This document shows, piece after piece, positions 53,812 to 62,801 of a DNA stretch of 64,000 bases. Source of the DNA: Devosia ginsengisoli. Its GTDB lineage: Bacteria; Pseudomonadota; Alphaproteobacteria; Rhizobiales; Devosiaceae. The notes under the pieces were generated by a model. The model searched no databases. It was not told the DNA's origin and was given only the letters and a program-made list of their open reading frames with translations. Within the stretch, counting starts at the first letter, position 1; each line of letters opens with the position of its first letter. Made by a program: the position numbers and the translations under genes. The stretch is from NCBI RefSeq assembly GCF_007859655.1, contig NZ_CP042304.1, positions 3,908,501 to 3,972,500 of the forward strand, given 5' to 3'.

Positions 53812-54162
53812 TTATCGGACGACCACGAAAATCTTCCGAATTGTCTCGATCGTTTTCCAACGTCCGGTAAAGCCGGGATTGAGGACGAAATTGTCGCCTG
53901 CGCGGTAGGTTGCGGTCTGGTCGCTCCCGTCGGGGGTGATCTCAGCAACCCCCTCAAGGATATGGCAGAACTCAAAGGCTTCGCCTTTAATCGATTTGTA
54001 GGTGCCGGGCGTTGCTTCCCATACACCGACTTCGACATTGCCTTTGGCTTGCGCCTGCAACCAGGAGGTGAAGAGCGGATTGCCTTCGATGAGGCGGTCA
54101 GCTGCGGGTGCGCCGGCTACGCCTTCAGTTGTCGGCCTGGTCTCGATCGTCTGTATTAGCAT
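53812..54162 (-). CDS. Cupin (EutQ/DUF861-like) protein
   Basis: A 116-residue single cupin: GVWEATPGTYKSIKGEAFEFCHILEGVAEITPDG is motif 1 in a diverged form (no clear HxH triplet) and FVLNPGFTGRWKTIE motif 2. Cupin_3 proteins often accompany amine and ureidoglycine metabolism. The start overlaps the oxidase stop (TAATG), so it is cotranscribed with the DadA-like gene. Confidence 0.87.
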   Translation of the reverse strand: MLIQTIETRPTTEGVAGAPAADRLIEGNPLFTSWLQAQAKGNVEVGVWEATPGTYKSIKGEAFEFCHILEGVAEITPDGSDQTATYRAGDNFVLNPGFTGRWKTIETIRKIFVVVR

Positions 54163-55499
54163 TAGTGTCCACTCTGTCGGTTATGCTTGCGAACACCCCA
54201 TGCACGGTCGATATCGTCGCGCATGCGGTAATAGCTTCCCACCATCGGCAGGAACCAGGTATCGCCATTGTAAAAGGGCAGGCCCGGGAAACGGTGTTTC
54301 TCAAAGGCACAGCTGTAGTCGCGCGCCTGGGCAACTTTCCGGGCAGTCTGGTAGCCTAGATAGGTCATCATCGAGATGCCGCTGCCATTGCAGCCCATGC
54401 AGTAATGCAGGCCGTCGATCTTGCCCATGTGAGCGGTCGCGTCGAGCGTAAAGCCCAGCAAGCCGGACCACGCATAGCTGACCTTGACGCCCTCGATCTG
54501 TGGAAAGCGCTCCACCATTGCCCTCTGCAGCAGCATGCCGATCTTTTCTTCACCGACCTGCGTGAAACGCGCGCGGCCCCCGAAAATAACGCGCGTCCCG
54601 TCGGGCGAAGGTCGGTAATAGTAGAGCACGCGCTTGCTGTCGGAGATCATCTTTCCCTTTGGAAACAGCTCCTTCATCGTGCTTTCGGGCAGCTTTTCGC
54701 TGGCGATGATATGGCTGGCAACAGGGATGATGCGCTTGCTGAGCGCCGGGGTGACCGCCGAAGTATAGCCATTGGTGGCGACAATGACGTCATCCACCAG
54801 GCATGCGCCGGCCGAGGTGGTCACCTTCCATAGCTTGCCCTGCTGCTCCAGCTTGGTCACCGGCGTGTTCGAGATGAACTGAACGCCGCGGCGCAGGCAG
54901 GCCTCGATAAGCCCTTTCACGTAAAGGGCCGGCTGGATCGTGGCACCGTCATCGGTGACCATGCCGCCGAAATAATAGTCGCTGCCCACCTCGCTGCGCT
55001 GCTCTTCGCGTGACAGAACATAACTGTTCGTCGCAGTCGTCGAATTGAGCTCGGCAGCGCGTTTGCGCATATCTTCGTAGTGGCGGGGCGTGGCGGCGCC
55101 GACAAACCGGCCGGCATGGCGCAGCTTGCAGTCGATATTTTCTTCTTCGATGAGCTTGAGGACCAGGGGGAAGGCCTGGGCCGCATCAGTGCGAAGTTCG
55201 CGGATGACACTGCTCGGCAGGGTCTGCTTGCCGGTGAAGCTCTTGCCGATGCCGAGCGCCGCGCCCACGCCGCCGCCATTGCGCGAGCTGGCGCCCCAGC
55301 CGATCTCCCTGGCGTCGACCACCACAACCTGAACGTTCCGCTTCGAGAGCTCCAGCGCTGCCGAGAGCCCCGCAAAGCCCGAACCGATGATCAGCACCGG
55401 GGCGCGAGCCGGCAACTCGCCTTCGCTGCGCAGGGGCGCGAAGTCTTCCCACCAGTAGCACCGGGCCTGAAAATCGTCTGCCAAGACGCTGTCTACCAT
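54162..55499 (-). CDS. DadA-like FAD-dependent amine/D-amino-acid oxidase
   Basis: A 445-residue DAO-type flavoprotein. LIIGSGFAGLSAALELSKRN is the FAD loop (about residue 36) and WGASSRNGGGV the second contact, as in gamma-glutamylputrescine oxidases (PuuB). GLHYCMGCNGSGISMMTYLG near the C-terminus completes the FAD site. ATG 55499 has GGGAG upstream. Next to a peptide-type ABC importer, it probably oxidises the imported amine, amino acid or opine. Substrate open. Confidence 0.88.
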   Translation of the reverse strand: MVDSVLADDFQARCYWWEDFAPLRSEGELPARAPVLIIGSGFAGLSAALELSKRNVQVVVVDAREIGWGASSRNGGGVGAALGIGKSFTGKQTLPSSVIRELRTDAAQAFPLVLKLIEEENIDCKLRHAGRFVGAATPRHYEDMRKRAAELNSTTATNSYVLSREEQRSEVGSDYYFGGMVTDDGATIQPALYVKGLIEACLRRGVQFISNTPVTKLEQQGKLWKVTTSAGACLVDDVIVATNGYTSAVTPALSKRIIPVASHIIASEKLPESTMKELFPKGKMISDSKRVLYYYRPSPDGTRVIFGGRARFTQVGEEKIGMLLQRAMVERFPQIEGVKVSYAWSGLLGFTLDATAHMGKIDGLHYCMGCNGSGISMMTYLGYQTARKVAQARDYSCAFEKHRFPGLPFYNGDTWFLPMVGSYYRMRDDIDRAWGVRKHNRQSGH

Positions 55500-55547
55500 T
55501 TTCTCCCTCGCAGGGTTGACAACAAAACGTCGCAATGCGCTATCTGC

Positions 55548-55582
55548 TATCGTAATGCGATTGTTTCTAACGCATATCGATA
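55548..55582. promoter_or_regulatory. Inverted repeat in oxidase/importer divergent region
   Basis: TATCGTAATGCG (55548-55559) and CGCATATCGATA (55571-55582) pair at 10 of 12 positions across an 11-bp spacer. A TTGACA lies nearby at 55516-55521. It is a candidate operator for the IclR protein at 60938-61738 or another regulator. Confidence 0.5.
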
Positions 55583-55615
55583 ACTTTTCGAGTGCGCAAT
55601 AGGGAGTGGTATTGG

Positions 55616-57232
55616 ATGAAAAAGGGAATGGGCCGCTTGACGGCGGCTTTGGTGCTTTCGGTCACGACAGCGGGACTGGCCCATGCATCGGTGCTCACCA
55701 TGTGTACCGAGGGCAGTCCGGAGATTTTCAATCCCCAACTGTCGAACAATGGGGTGACCGCCAACGTCCTGAGCCAGATTTACGATAATCTGGTTTCGGT
55801 TCGGCAGTCGGACCTCTCGATCGAAGCCGCGCTGGCTGAATCCTGGGATGTCTCCGAGGACGGCAAGACCTATACCTTCCACCTTCGCAAAGGGGTGAAC
55901 TGGCAGTCCAATGCCGACTTCACGCCAACCCGCGAATTCAATGCTGACGACGTGATCTTCAGCTTCGGCCGCATGATGGACCCCTCCCACCCGTTCCACG
56001 AAGTGAGCGGCGGCGCCTATATCGGCTTCATCAACAAGCTGGGAGACAATCTCGAAAGCGTTGAGCGAATTGACGACTATACCGTCTCGTTCACCCTCAA
56101 GCGCCGCGATGCGACCTTCCTCGGCGTCATGGCTTTCCAGCCGATGGGCATTATTTCGGCGGAATACGGCGCCGCGATGCAGGCCGTCAATTCCATGGAA
56201 AAGGTCGATCGCCAGCCTATCGGCACGGGTCCTTTCCAGCTCGAGCATTTCCAGCAGGATGCGCAGGTGCGCCTCAAGGCGTTCCATGAAACCTGGGGCG
56301 AAGCTGCAGGCCGCGCGGACAAGTCACCCCTCGTGGACACTGTCGTGATGCTGATCACCCCCGACGCCTCCACCCGCGTCCAGCGGGCCCTGGCCGGGGA
56401 ATGTCATATCGCCCTTTACCCCAACCTTGCCGATGCGGACATCATCCGTGGCAGCGACAAGGTCGACCTAGTCGAAACCGAAACGGCGTCCACTGGTTTC
56501 CTGACCTTCAACTTCCGCGACGAGCGCTATCAGGATGCGCGCGTACGCGAGGCACTGACGATCGGTCTGGACATCGAGCGCCTTACCGATGTCGTTTACC
56601 AGGGCATGGCCCAGCCGACCGTGGCGATCATCCCCAACACGTTCTGGGGGCACAACGCCGATCTCGAAGTGCCCTCCTATGATCCGGAACGCGCCAAGAC
56701 GCTGCTCGCCGAGGCCGGTTTTGCCGATGGTTTCGAGACCGATGTATGGGCGCTCCCCGTCGTCCGGCCCTATATGCCGAACGGCCGCCGCGCTGCTGAG
56801 ATCATCCAGGAGGACTGGAGCAAGCTCGGCGTGAAGGTCAACATCGTCACCTATGAATGGGCCGAGTATATCGAGCGCGCCCGCAATGGCGAAGGCCAGG
56901 TCGCTATGTTCGGCGGCATCTGGGACTATCCCGATCCGAGCCAGATTCCCAACAGCTACCTGTCTTGCGATATCAACGGCAAGCCGAGCCCGTCCAATAT
57001 CGGTGCCTGGTGCAATGACGAGTATAATTCGATCCTGCGTCAGGCTTCCGAGTCCACCGATCAGGTCGAGCGCGAAGCTCTCTACAAGGAACTGCAGGCC
57101 GTATTCGCACGCGAAAAGCCGGCGATCGCCTTCGCCTCTTCGCCGACGCTGACGGTCATCTCCAACTCTGTAGATGGCTATCATCCGGCATCGGTCGGCA
57201 CGTCCTCGCTGGCCGGCGTGAGCCTCAAATAA
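55616..57232 (+). CDS. Peptide/amine ABC binding protein (DppA-type, SBP_bac_5)
   Basis: A 538-residue periplasmic protein. [20 protein letters not shown] plus LAHA is a Sec signal. The mature domain has [33 protein letters not shown] and [19 protein letters not shown], the family-5 signature region, as in DppA, and a Cys pair late ([10 protein letters not shown]...WCNDEY). Start ATG 55616 has GGGAG upstream. Ligands of this family include dipeptides, haem, opines and nickel; the neighbouring oxidase suggests an amine or opine. Confidence 0.92.
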   Translation: MKKGMGRLTAALVLSVTTAGLAHASVLTMCTEGSPEIFNPQLSNNGVTANVLSQIYDNLVSVRQSDLSIEAALAESWDVSEDGKTYTFHLRKGVNWQSNADFTPTREFNADDVIFSFGRMMDPSHPFHEVSGGAYIGFINKLGDNLESVERIDDYTVSFTLKRRDATFLGVMAFQPMGIISAEYGAAMQAVNSMEKVDRQPIGTGPFQLEHFQQDAQVRLKAFHETWGEAAGRADKSPLVDTVVMLITPDASTRVQRALAGECHIALYPNLADADIIRGSDKVDLVETETASTGFLTFNFRDERYQDARVREALTIGLDIERLTDVVYQGMAQPTVAIIPNTFWGHNADLEVPSYDPERAKTLLAEAGFADGFETDVWALPVVRPYMPNGRRAAEIIQEDWSKLGVKVNIVTYEWAEYIERARNGEGQVAMFGGIWDYPDPSQIPNSYLSCDINGKPSPSNIGAWCNDEYNSILRQASESTDQVEREALYKELQAVFAREKPAIAFASSPTLTVISNSVDGYHPASVGTSSLAGVSLK

Positions 57233-57238
57233 TATCGA

Positions 57239-57266
57239 TGCCCTCCGGCGCTTGCGCTGGAGGGCA
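57239..57266 (+). promoter_or_regulatory. Intercistronic hairpin after binding-protein gene
   Basis: TGCCCTCCGGCGC and GCGCTGGAGGGCA pair over 13 bp with one wobble, a two-base loop and a TGTTTTCC tail. Lies six bases after the binding-protein stop and before the permease; partial termination or mRNA protection is likely. Confidence 0.7.
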
Positions 57267-57297
57267 TGTTTTCCTTCAGGCACGGAATTCAAGGCAG

Positions 57298-58299
57298 ATG
57301 GTCATCAATATCCTTCGCAAGCTTGTGGTGCTGATCCCCACATTCATCGGTGTGACCATTGCGGCATTTCTGTTCATCCGCCTGCTGCCGGGCGATCCCA
57401 TACTGATGATGTCCGGCGAGCGTGCGCTGAGCCCCGAACAGCATGCGGAACTGTCGCACAAGCTGGGCTTCGACCAGCCGCTTTTCATGCAATATCTGAA
57501 CTACCTCACCGGCGTGCTGCATGGGGATTTCGGAACGTCGATCTCGAGCCGGGAACCGGTTCTCACCATTTTCTTCAAACTGTTTCCCGCCACGCTCGAA
57601 CTGGCAGTCTGCGCGCTGGCGATTGCTGTTCTGCTCGGCATTCCATTCGGCATCTTTGCCGCCATGAAGAAGGGGTCCATGTGGGACCAAGCGGTCATGG
57701 GAACGGCCCTGGTAGGGTATTCAATGCCCATCTTCTGGTGGGGTCTTCTGCTCATCGTGGTATTTTCCGGCATGCTGGGCTGGACGCCGGTGTCCGGGCG
57801 GCTGGCGGCGCTCTACTATTTTCCGCAGGTCACTGGCTTCATGGTCATCGACGCTGCGATATCCGGACAGGATGGCGCGCTCGGCTCGGCCCTGAGCCAC
57901 CTCATATTGCCCTCGATCGTCCTGGGCACGATCCCTCTTGCCGTCATCGCGCGCCAGACACGATCCGCCATGCTCGAAGTGCTGGGCGAAGACTATGTCC
58001 GGACCGCCCGCGCAAAAGGGCTCAACACCTACAGGGTCATCGCTATTCACGCGCTGCGCAATGCGTTGATCCCGGTCATCACCACGGTCGGCCTGCAGCT
58101 TGGTGTCCTGCTCGGGGGCGCCATCCTCACCGAGACGATTTTTTCCTGGCCTGGCATCGGCAAGTGGTTGGTGGATTCGGTTTCGCGCCGTGACTACCCG
58201 GTTATCCAGGGCGCCCTGCTGATCATCTCCATGCTGGTCATGGCGGTGAACCTGATCGTCGACGTTCTTTATCGTCTCGCAAACCCACGCCTTCGCTAG
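57298..58299 (+). CDS. Peptide-type ABC permease (DppB)
   Basis: A 333-residue permease. TM1 ILRKLVVLIPTFIGVTIAAFLFIRLLPGDPI and the conserved loop (SAMLEVLGEDYVRTARAKGL) with the EAA-type interaction motif mark the DppB family. ATG 57298 has AAGG upstream with short spacing. Forms a channel with the DppC-like partner. Confidence 0.94.
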   Translation: MVINILRKLVVLIPTFIGVTIAAFLFIRLLPGDPILMMSGERALSPEQHAELSHKLGFDQPLFMQYLNYLTGVLHGDFGTSISSREPVLTIFFKLFPATLELAVCALAIAVLLGIPFGIFAAMKKGSMWDQAVMGTALVGYSMPIFWWGLLLIVVFSGMLGWTPVSGRLAALYYFPQVTGFMVIDAAISGQDGALGSALSHLILPSIVLGTIPLAVIARQTRSAMLEVLGEDYVRTARAKGLNTYRVIAIHALRNALIPVITTVGLQLGVLLGGAILTETIFSWPGIGKWLVDSVSRRDYPVIQGALLIISMLVMAVNLIVDVLYRLANPRLR

Positions 58300-58312
58300 C
58301 ACGGTGAGCAAA

Positions 58313-59227
58313 ATGACAATGTCGCAAGGTTCTTCCATGCCGATAGTGGCGACGGCCCAGGTCAAGCAGGCCTGGGGCCTCGACTTCTGGTTCTATTTCT
58401 CCCGGAATCGCGGCGCCGTTCTCGGCCTGGTGATTTTTTGCGCCCTGACGCTGATAGCGATTTTTGCGCCTCTCATCGCGCCCTACACTGCCAACGAGCA
58501 GTTCAGGGATGCGGTGCTGCTGCCGCCGTCGTGGCAGACGGGCGGCCGGGCCGAGTTCTTGCTGGGCACCGATCCCATCGGGCGTGACCTGCTATCGCGC
58601 CTGATCCACGGCACCCGGTATTCCCTGATGATCGGTCTGGTCGTCAGCGCCTTGTCCTTCACCGGAGGCGTCGTGATCGGCGTCGTTGCCGGTTACTGCC
58701 GTGGCTGGGTGGACACCATGGTCATGCGCATCATGGACGTCATCCTGGCATTCCCCTCTTTGCTGCTGGCGCTGGTTCTGGTGGCGGTACTGGGCCCTGG
58801 CCTGTTCAATGCCATGATTGCCATCGCCATCGTTTCCCAGCCCCATTTCGTCCGACTGGCCCGCGCTGCCGTAATCGCCGAAAAGGACAAGGACTATGTC
58901 ATTGGCGCCAAGGTCGCGGGGGCAGGGCACCTCTATCTGATGTTCCGCACGATCCTGCCCAACTGCCTCTCTCCGCTGATCGTGCAGGCGACACTGTCGT
59001 TCTCCAGCGGCATTCTCGATGCGGCGGCTCTGGGCTTTCTGGGCATGGGGGCGCAGGCACCGACGCCGGAATGGGGCACCATGCTCGCCGAGGCGCGTGA
59101 ATTCATCCTGCGCGCCTGGTGGGTCGTGACCTTGCCTGGCCTGGCCATTCTGATCACCGTTCTTTCGATCAACCTGGTGGGCGATGGCCTGCGTGATGCT
59201 CTCGATCCCAAGCTCAAGAGATCATAA
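58313..59227 (+). CDS. Peptide-type ABC permease (DppC)
   Basis: A 304-residue permease with an N-terminal OppC-like segment (FYFSRNRGAVLGLVIFCALTL), the FLLGTDPIGRDLLSRLIHGTR motif and the EAA loop (AKVAGAGHLYLMFRTILPN). A GTG at 58304 in the same frame is possible; ATG 58313 is preferred since GGTGAG lies close upstream. Confidence 0.93.
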   Translation: MTMSQGSSMPIVATAQVKQAWGLDFWFYFSRNRGAVLGLVIFCALTLIAIFAPLIAPYTANEQFRDAVLLPPSWQTGGRAEFLLGTDPIGRDLLSRLIHGTRYSLMIGLVVSALSFTGGVVIGVVAGYCRGWVDTMVMRIMDVILAFPSLLLALVLVAVLGPGLFNAMIAIAIVSQPHFVRLARAAVIAEKDKDYVIGAKVAGAGHLYLMFRTILPNCLSPLIVQATLSFSSGILDAAALGFLGMGAQAPTPEWGTMLAEAREFILRAWWVVTLPGLAILITVLSINLVGDGLRDALDPKLKRS

Positions 59228-59230
59228 GCC

Positions 59231-60070
59231 ATGGTTTTGCTTTCAATAGAAAATCTCGTTGTCGAGTTCCCGGCCAGCACGGGATGGTTCCGTGCGGTGG
59301 ATGGCGTATCCATGTCGGTGAATGAGGGAGAAATCCTGGCCATCGTGGGGGAGTCAGGGTCGGGCAAGTCCGTCTCCATGCTGGCAGTTATGGGCCTGCT
59401 TCCGCCCGCTGCAAGGGTTTCTGCCGATAGGCTGGAATTCGACGGCAAGGATTTGCGCAGTCTCTCGGCACGTGAGCGCAGCAAGATCATCGGTCGTGAG
59501 ATTTCCATGATCTTTCAGGAACCGATCGCCAGCCTCAATCCGTCATTCACCGTCGGCTATCAGATCGATGAAGTGCTCAAGGCCCATACAAGTCTTTTAG
59601 GGCGGGAGCGGCGCGAACGGGTACTCGAACTGCTGGCAGACGTCGGGATTCCGGATCCGGCTGTGAAGCGGGATTCATACCCGCACCAGCTCTCCGGTGG
59701 CCAATGCCAGCGCGTGATGATTGCCATGGCCGTGGCCTGCAAGCCAAAGCTGCTGCTGGCGGATGAGCCGACGACCGCTCTTGATGTCACCATCCAGCGC
59801 CAGATTCTGGATTTGCTCATGCAGCTGCGAAGGGAAACCGGTCTGGGCCTCGTATTGATAACGCACAATCTTGGCGTGGTTGCCGCAACGGCCGATCGCG
59901 TCGTGGTCCAGTATGATGGGCGCAAGATGGAGGAGGGCGACGTGGTCTCCATATTCGAGTCGCCCAGGCACGAATATACGCGCGCGCTTCTGGCTGCGCT
60001 GCCGGAACGCGCCATGGGCGGCCGTCTGCCCTCGGTCGCTGATGGTCTGGCGATGGAGCAGGCGCAATGA
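59231..60070 (+). CDS. Peptide-type ABC ATPase (DppD)
   Basis: A 279-residue ATPase: Walker A GESGSGKSV, Q-loop IFQEPIASLNP, signature LSGGQCQRVMIAMA, Walker B LLLADEPTTALD. It ends about 45 residues earlier than typical DppD and lacks the Cys motif of the oligo_HPY C-terminal domain. The start is three bases after the permease and the stop overlaps the next gene (ATGA). Confidence 0.93.
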   Translation: MVLLSIENLVVEFPASTGWFRAVDGVSMSVNEGEILAIVGESGSGKSVSMLAVMGLLPPAARVSADRLEFDGKDLRSLSARERSKIIGREISMIFQEPIASLNPSFTVGYQIDEVLKAHTSLLGRERRERVLELLADVGIPDPAVKRDSYPHQLSGGQCQRVMIAMAVACKPKLLLADEPTTALDVTIQRQILDLLMQLRRETGLGLVLITHNLGVVAATADRVVVQYDGRKMEEGDVVSIFESPRHEYTRALLAALPERAMGGRLPSVADGLAMEQAQ

Positions 60071-60909
60071 CGCAGGCTGCATTCGAGGCCCGTGCGCTGG
60101 TTCGAGATTACGGCTCCACTGGCGGCTTCTGGGGACGTTCCCTGCCGTTACGCGCGCTGAAGGGCGTTTCCCTCCGCGTCGAGAAGGGAAAGACCCTGGC
60201 GATCGTGGGTGAGTCAGGCTGCGGCAAGTCGACATTGGCCCGCATTGTCACGCTCATCGATGAGCCCACCAGTGGCGAGTTGTTTCTCGATGGCACCAGC
60301 ATCAGCAAGTCGGACCTGAAGCGCGACAAGGGGCTGCGTAAGGAAATACAGATCGTTTTCCAGAACCCCTATGGCTCGCTCAATCCGCGCCAGACGGTAG
60401 GAAAACTCCTCGAAGAACCCTTGCTGTTCAATACCAGGATGTCGGCGCAGGACAGGCAGGACGCCGTATATGAGATGCTGCGCAAGGTTGGCCTGAAAGA
60501 AGAACACTACGGCCGCTACCCGCACATGTTTTCGGGCGGGCAGCGCCAGCGCATAGCCATCGCCCGAGCGCTCATGTTAAAGCCGCGCCTGCTGGTTTTG
60601 GACGAACCGGTTTCTGCACTGGATTTGTCTGTCCAGGCCCAGGTTTTGAATCTGCTTTCTGATCTCCAGAAAGATATGGGACTAACCTATATTTTCATCA
60701 GCCATGATTTGTCCGTGGTCCGCCATTTGGCGCACGAAGTCATGGTGATGTACAAGGGCGAAGTGGTCGAGGAGGGGCCCGTGGACACAGTCTTTGACAG
60801 GCCCCAGGCGGACTACACGCGGAAACTGCTTGCCGCGACGCCAACGACAGACCTTGCTGCCATCAAGGCGCGGATTGCGGCCCAGGCAAATCTGATGGCG
60901 CAGAAATAG
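60067..60909 (+). CDS. Peptide-type ABC ATPase (DppF)
   Basis: A 280-residue ATPase: Walker [13 protein letters not shown]-loop VFQNPYGSLNPRQ, signature FSGGQRQRIAIARA, Walker B LLVLDEPVSALD, switch His ISHDLSVVRH. Also short at the C-terminus relative to DppF. Last structural gene of the importer; the iclR gene follows after 28 bases. Confidence 0.93.
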   Translation: MTQAAFEARALVRDYGSTGGFWGRSLPLRALKGVSLRVEKGKTLAIVGESGCGKSTLARIVTLIDEPTSGELFLDGTSISKSDLKRDKGLRKEIQIVFQNPYGSLNPRQTVGKLLEEPLLFNTRMSAQDRQDAVYEMLRKVGLKEEHYGRYPHMFSGGQRQRIAIARALMLKPRLLVLDEPVSALDLSVQAQVLNLLSDLQKDMGLTYIFISHDLSVVRHLAHEVMVMYKGEVVEEGPVDTVFDRPQADYTRKLLAATPTTDLAAIKARIAAQANLMAQK

Positions 60910-60937
60910 TTCAAAACCGCTTGGAGAGTGCACGAAC

Positions 60938-61738
60938 GTGACCGCCCTTGAGCATGATACCTTCGCGCCAAAAGACGACGGCCTTTTTGTTGCATCGCTG
61001 GCAAAGGGCTTTCGCGTTCTGGAAAGCTTCCACGGGCGTCGACGCAGGTTGACTCTCAAGGAGATTGCCGAACTTGCGCAAATCGGCATGAGTGCCACCC
61101 AGCGCGCGGTCTCAACGCTGACAACACTGGGCTATCTGGCCAAAGACGAGCAGACGCGGACCTACCGCCTCACGCCGAAGACCCTGGCCTTGTGCTGGGA
61201 ATATCTCTCCAACTCCGATCTGCATGATGTTGCCCTGCCCATAATCCGTGGGTTGGCAGAGAGATTTGGCGAGACAGTCAATCTCTCCGAGCGGCTGAAC
61301 AATGAGCTTGTCGTCGTGGGGCGCGCGCCCGGCCGTCATGCGGTTCCCGTCAATGTCGGCATCGGCACGCGCTATCCTTTGGTCAGCACTGCGCCGGGCC
61401 TTGCCATCCTGGCCTATAGCGATCCCACGGCGACGAAAGAGTTCATCGATACGACGACGATTATTCCCTGGACCAAGCACACGATCACCAGCAAGGCGGA
61501 AGTTCTGGCCGAGATCGACAGGATCCGAGTGAATGGCTTTGCCGTCGGCAGCCAGCTCATGCATGATGGCCATGTGTCGATTGCTGCGCCAATTCTCGAC
61601 AGCTTCTCCGGCAGCGCCATCGCCGCAATCAATCTTTCTGCCTATTTGGAGCGCTGGACTCAAATCGACGTGATGTCGACACTGGTTCCTGCAGTCAGAG
61701 AAGCTGCAAATTCGATTAGCGCAATGCTCAGGCATTAG
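60938..61738 (+). CDS. IclR-family transcriptional regulator
   Basis: A 266-residue IclR protein. The N-terminal winged helix is FVASLAKGFRVLESFHGRRR then TLKEIAELAQIGMSATQRAVSTL; the C-terminal effector domain has SERLNNELVVVGRAPG and the LVSTAPGLAILAY stretch. GTG 60938 has GGAG about 10 bases upstream. Distal position in the dpp-like operon suggests it controls that operon, perhaps through the palindrome at 55548. Confidence 0.92.
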   Translation: MTALEHDTFAPKDDGLFVASLAKGFRVLESFHGRRRRLTLKEIAELAQIGMSATQRAVSTLTTLGYLAKDEQTRTYRLTPKTLALCWEYLSNSDLHDVALPIIRGLAERFGETVNLSERLNNELVVVGRAPGRHAVPVNVGIGTRYPLVSTAPGLAILAYSDPTATKEFIDTTTIIPWTKHTITSKAEVLAEIDRIRVNGFAVGSQLMHDGHVSIAAPILDSFSGSAIAAINLSAYLERWTQIDVMSTLVPAVREAANSISAMLRH

Positions 61739-61748
61739 CTGCGCCGAC

Positions 61749-62675
61749 CTAAATGGTTCGATCAGGGAATTCGTCACCGCGCTGGCTGATGGAGTTCCAA
61801 AATTTTTCGACAATGGGCCGTTCGCGCCGCGCCCGGCGATAGAGGCGGACTTCGACGCTGAGCTGCCAACGCTCGCTGCCCGCGGGCAGCAATGTTCCCT
61901 TGGCCAATTGCTCGCCGATACGGTTCTGCGGCATCCAACTGACGCCATTGCCGTGGATCAGCAGGCCCAACAGGTTCTCGCCATTGGTGCCGGCAAAGGC
62001 CCGGACCGTGGGGGGATGCAGGCGCTCGATCAGCAGATCCACCATATGACCAATATAGGAACCGGGCAGCCGCGCCAGATAGGGCATGGGCTCGATCCCT
62101 TCCCGGTCGAGGCTGAAGAGCGGCTCGCGCCCATTGGCATTGGGGGCGCTAACCGGGATGATCTGCTCGAGCCCCAATACGCGGAAATCGAACTCGGGTC
62201 GGTCGAAGACCGTCGGGATTTCGGGGGAGCAGTAGCTGAGGAAGAAATCGACCTGCCCCTGCTGCAGCGCGATGCCGTCTTCGCTCCAACTGCGCGAAGA
62301 GAGCATTAGCGGGATGATCTCCGGCATCAGCGCCTTCTTGCGGGTGATCCATTGTGGATAGAAGGACTGGGCAAGGCTGCTGGCCGACGAGAACATGACC
62401 TCATTCTGGCCCTTGCCCTCGAGTTGTGCCGCATTTTCCAGCGCCAGGCGCACGCTTTCGACAATGGCCTCGCTGTCCCGATAGAGCTGTTCGCCCAAGG
62501 GTGTCAGTGTTACCGGCAAATGCTTGCGCTGCACCAATTCGCCACCAAACACCTGCTCCAGCGAGCGGATACGCTTAGAAAAAGCTGACTGGCTGATGCT
62601 GCGCCGCCGTGCGGACAGGCTGAAACTACGCGTCTCCACGAGGGTGCGGAAATCCTCGATCCAGTTCAGGTCCAT
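61749..62675 (-). CDS. LysR-family transcriptional regulator
   Basis: A 308-residue LysR protein: MDLNWIEDFRTLVETRSFSL opens the HTH (RRRSISQSAFSKRIRSLEQVFG), and the rest is the effector-binding domain. ATG 62675 is preferred over 62696 because the family conventionally starts at this motif, though neither has a strong site. Divergent from the MmgE/PrpD gene with a palindrome between them, the usual LysR arrangement. Confidence 0.92.
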   Translation of the reverse strand: MDLNWIEDFRTLVETRSFSLSARRRSISQSAFSKRIRSLEQVFGGELVQRKHLPVTLTPLGEQLYRDSEAIVESVRLALENAAQLEGKGQNEVMFSSASSLAQSFYPQWITRKKALMPEIIPLMLSSRSWSEDGIALQQGQVDFFLSYCSPEIPTVFDRPEFDFRVLGLEQIIPVSAPNANGREPLFSLDREGIEPMPYLARLPGSYIGHMVDLLIERLHPPTVRAFAGTNGENLLGLLIHGNGVSWMPQNRIGEQLAKGTLLPAGSERWQLSVEVRLYRRARRERPIVEKFWNSISQRGDEFPDRTI

Positions 62676-62704
62676 GCCGAGTTTGGGTCCGTCCATGCAC
62701 TTTT

Positions 62705-62722
62705 TGGAATAACACTATTCCA
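62705..62722. promoter_or_regulatory. LysR-type binding site
   Basis: TGGAATAACACTATTCCA is a perfect 7-4-7 palindrome containing the T-N11-A LysR pattern. It is 30 bases upstream of the lysR start and 80 before the divergent gene. Confidence 0.75.
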
Positions 62723-62801
62723 TATATGGGTTGGAACCCAGGTGCAAACCCACGCTAGGCTTTTCTCCAAGCTGCATTCCACCGGAGAAAAAGTTCTACC
62801 A

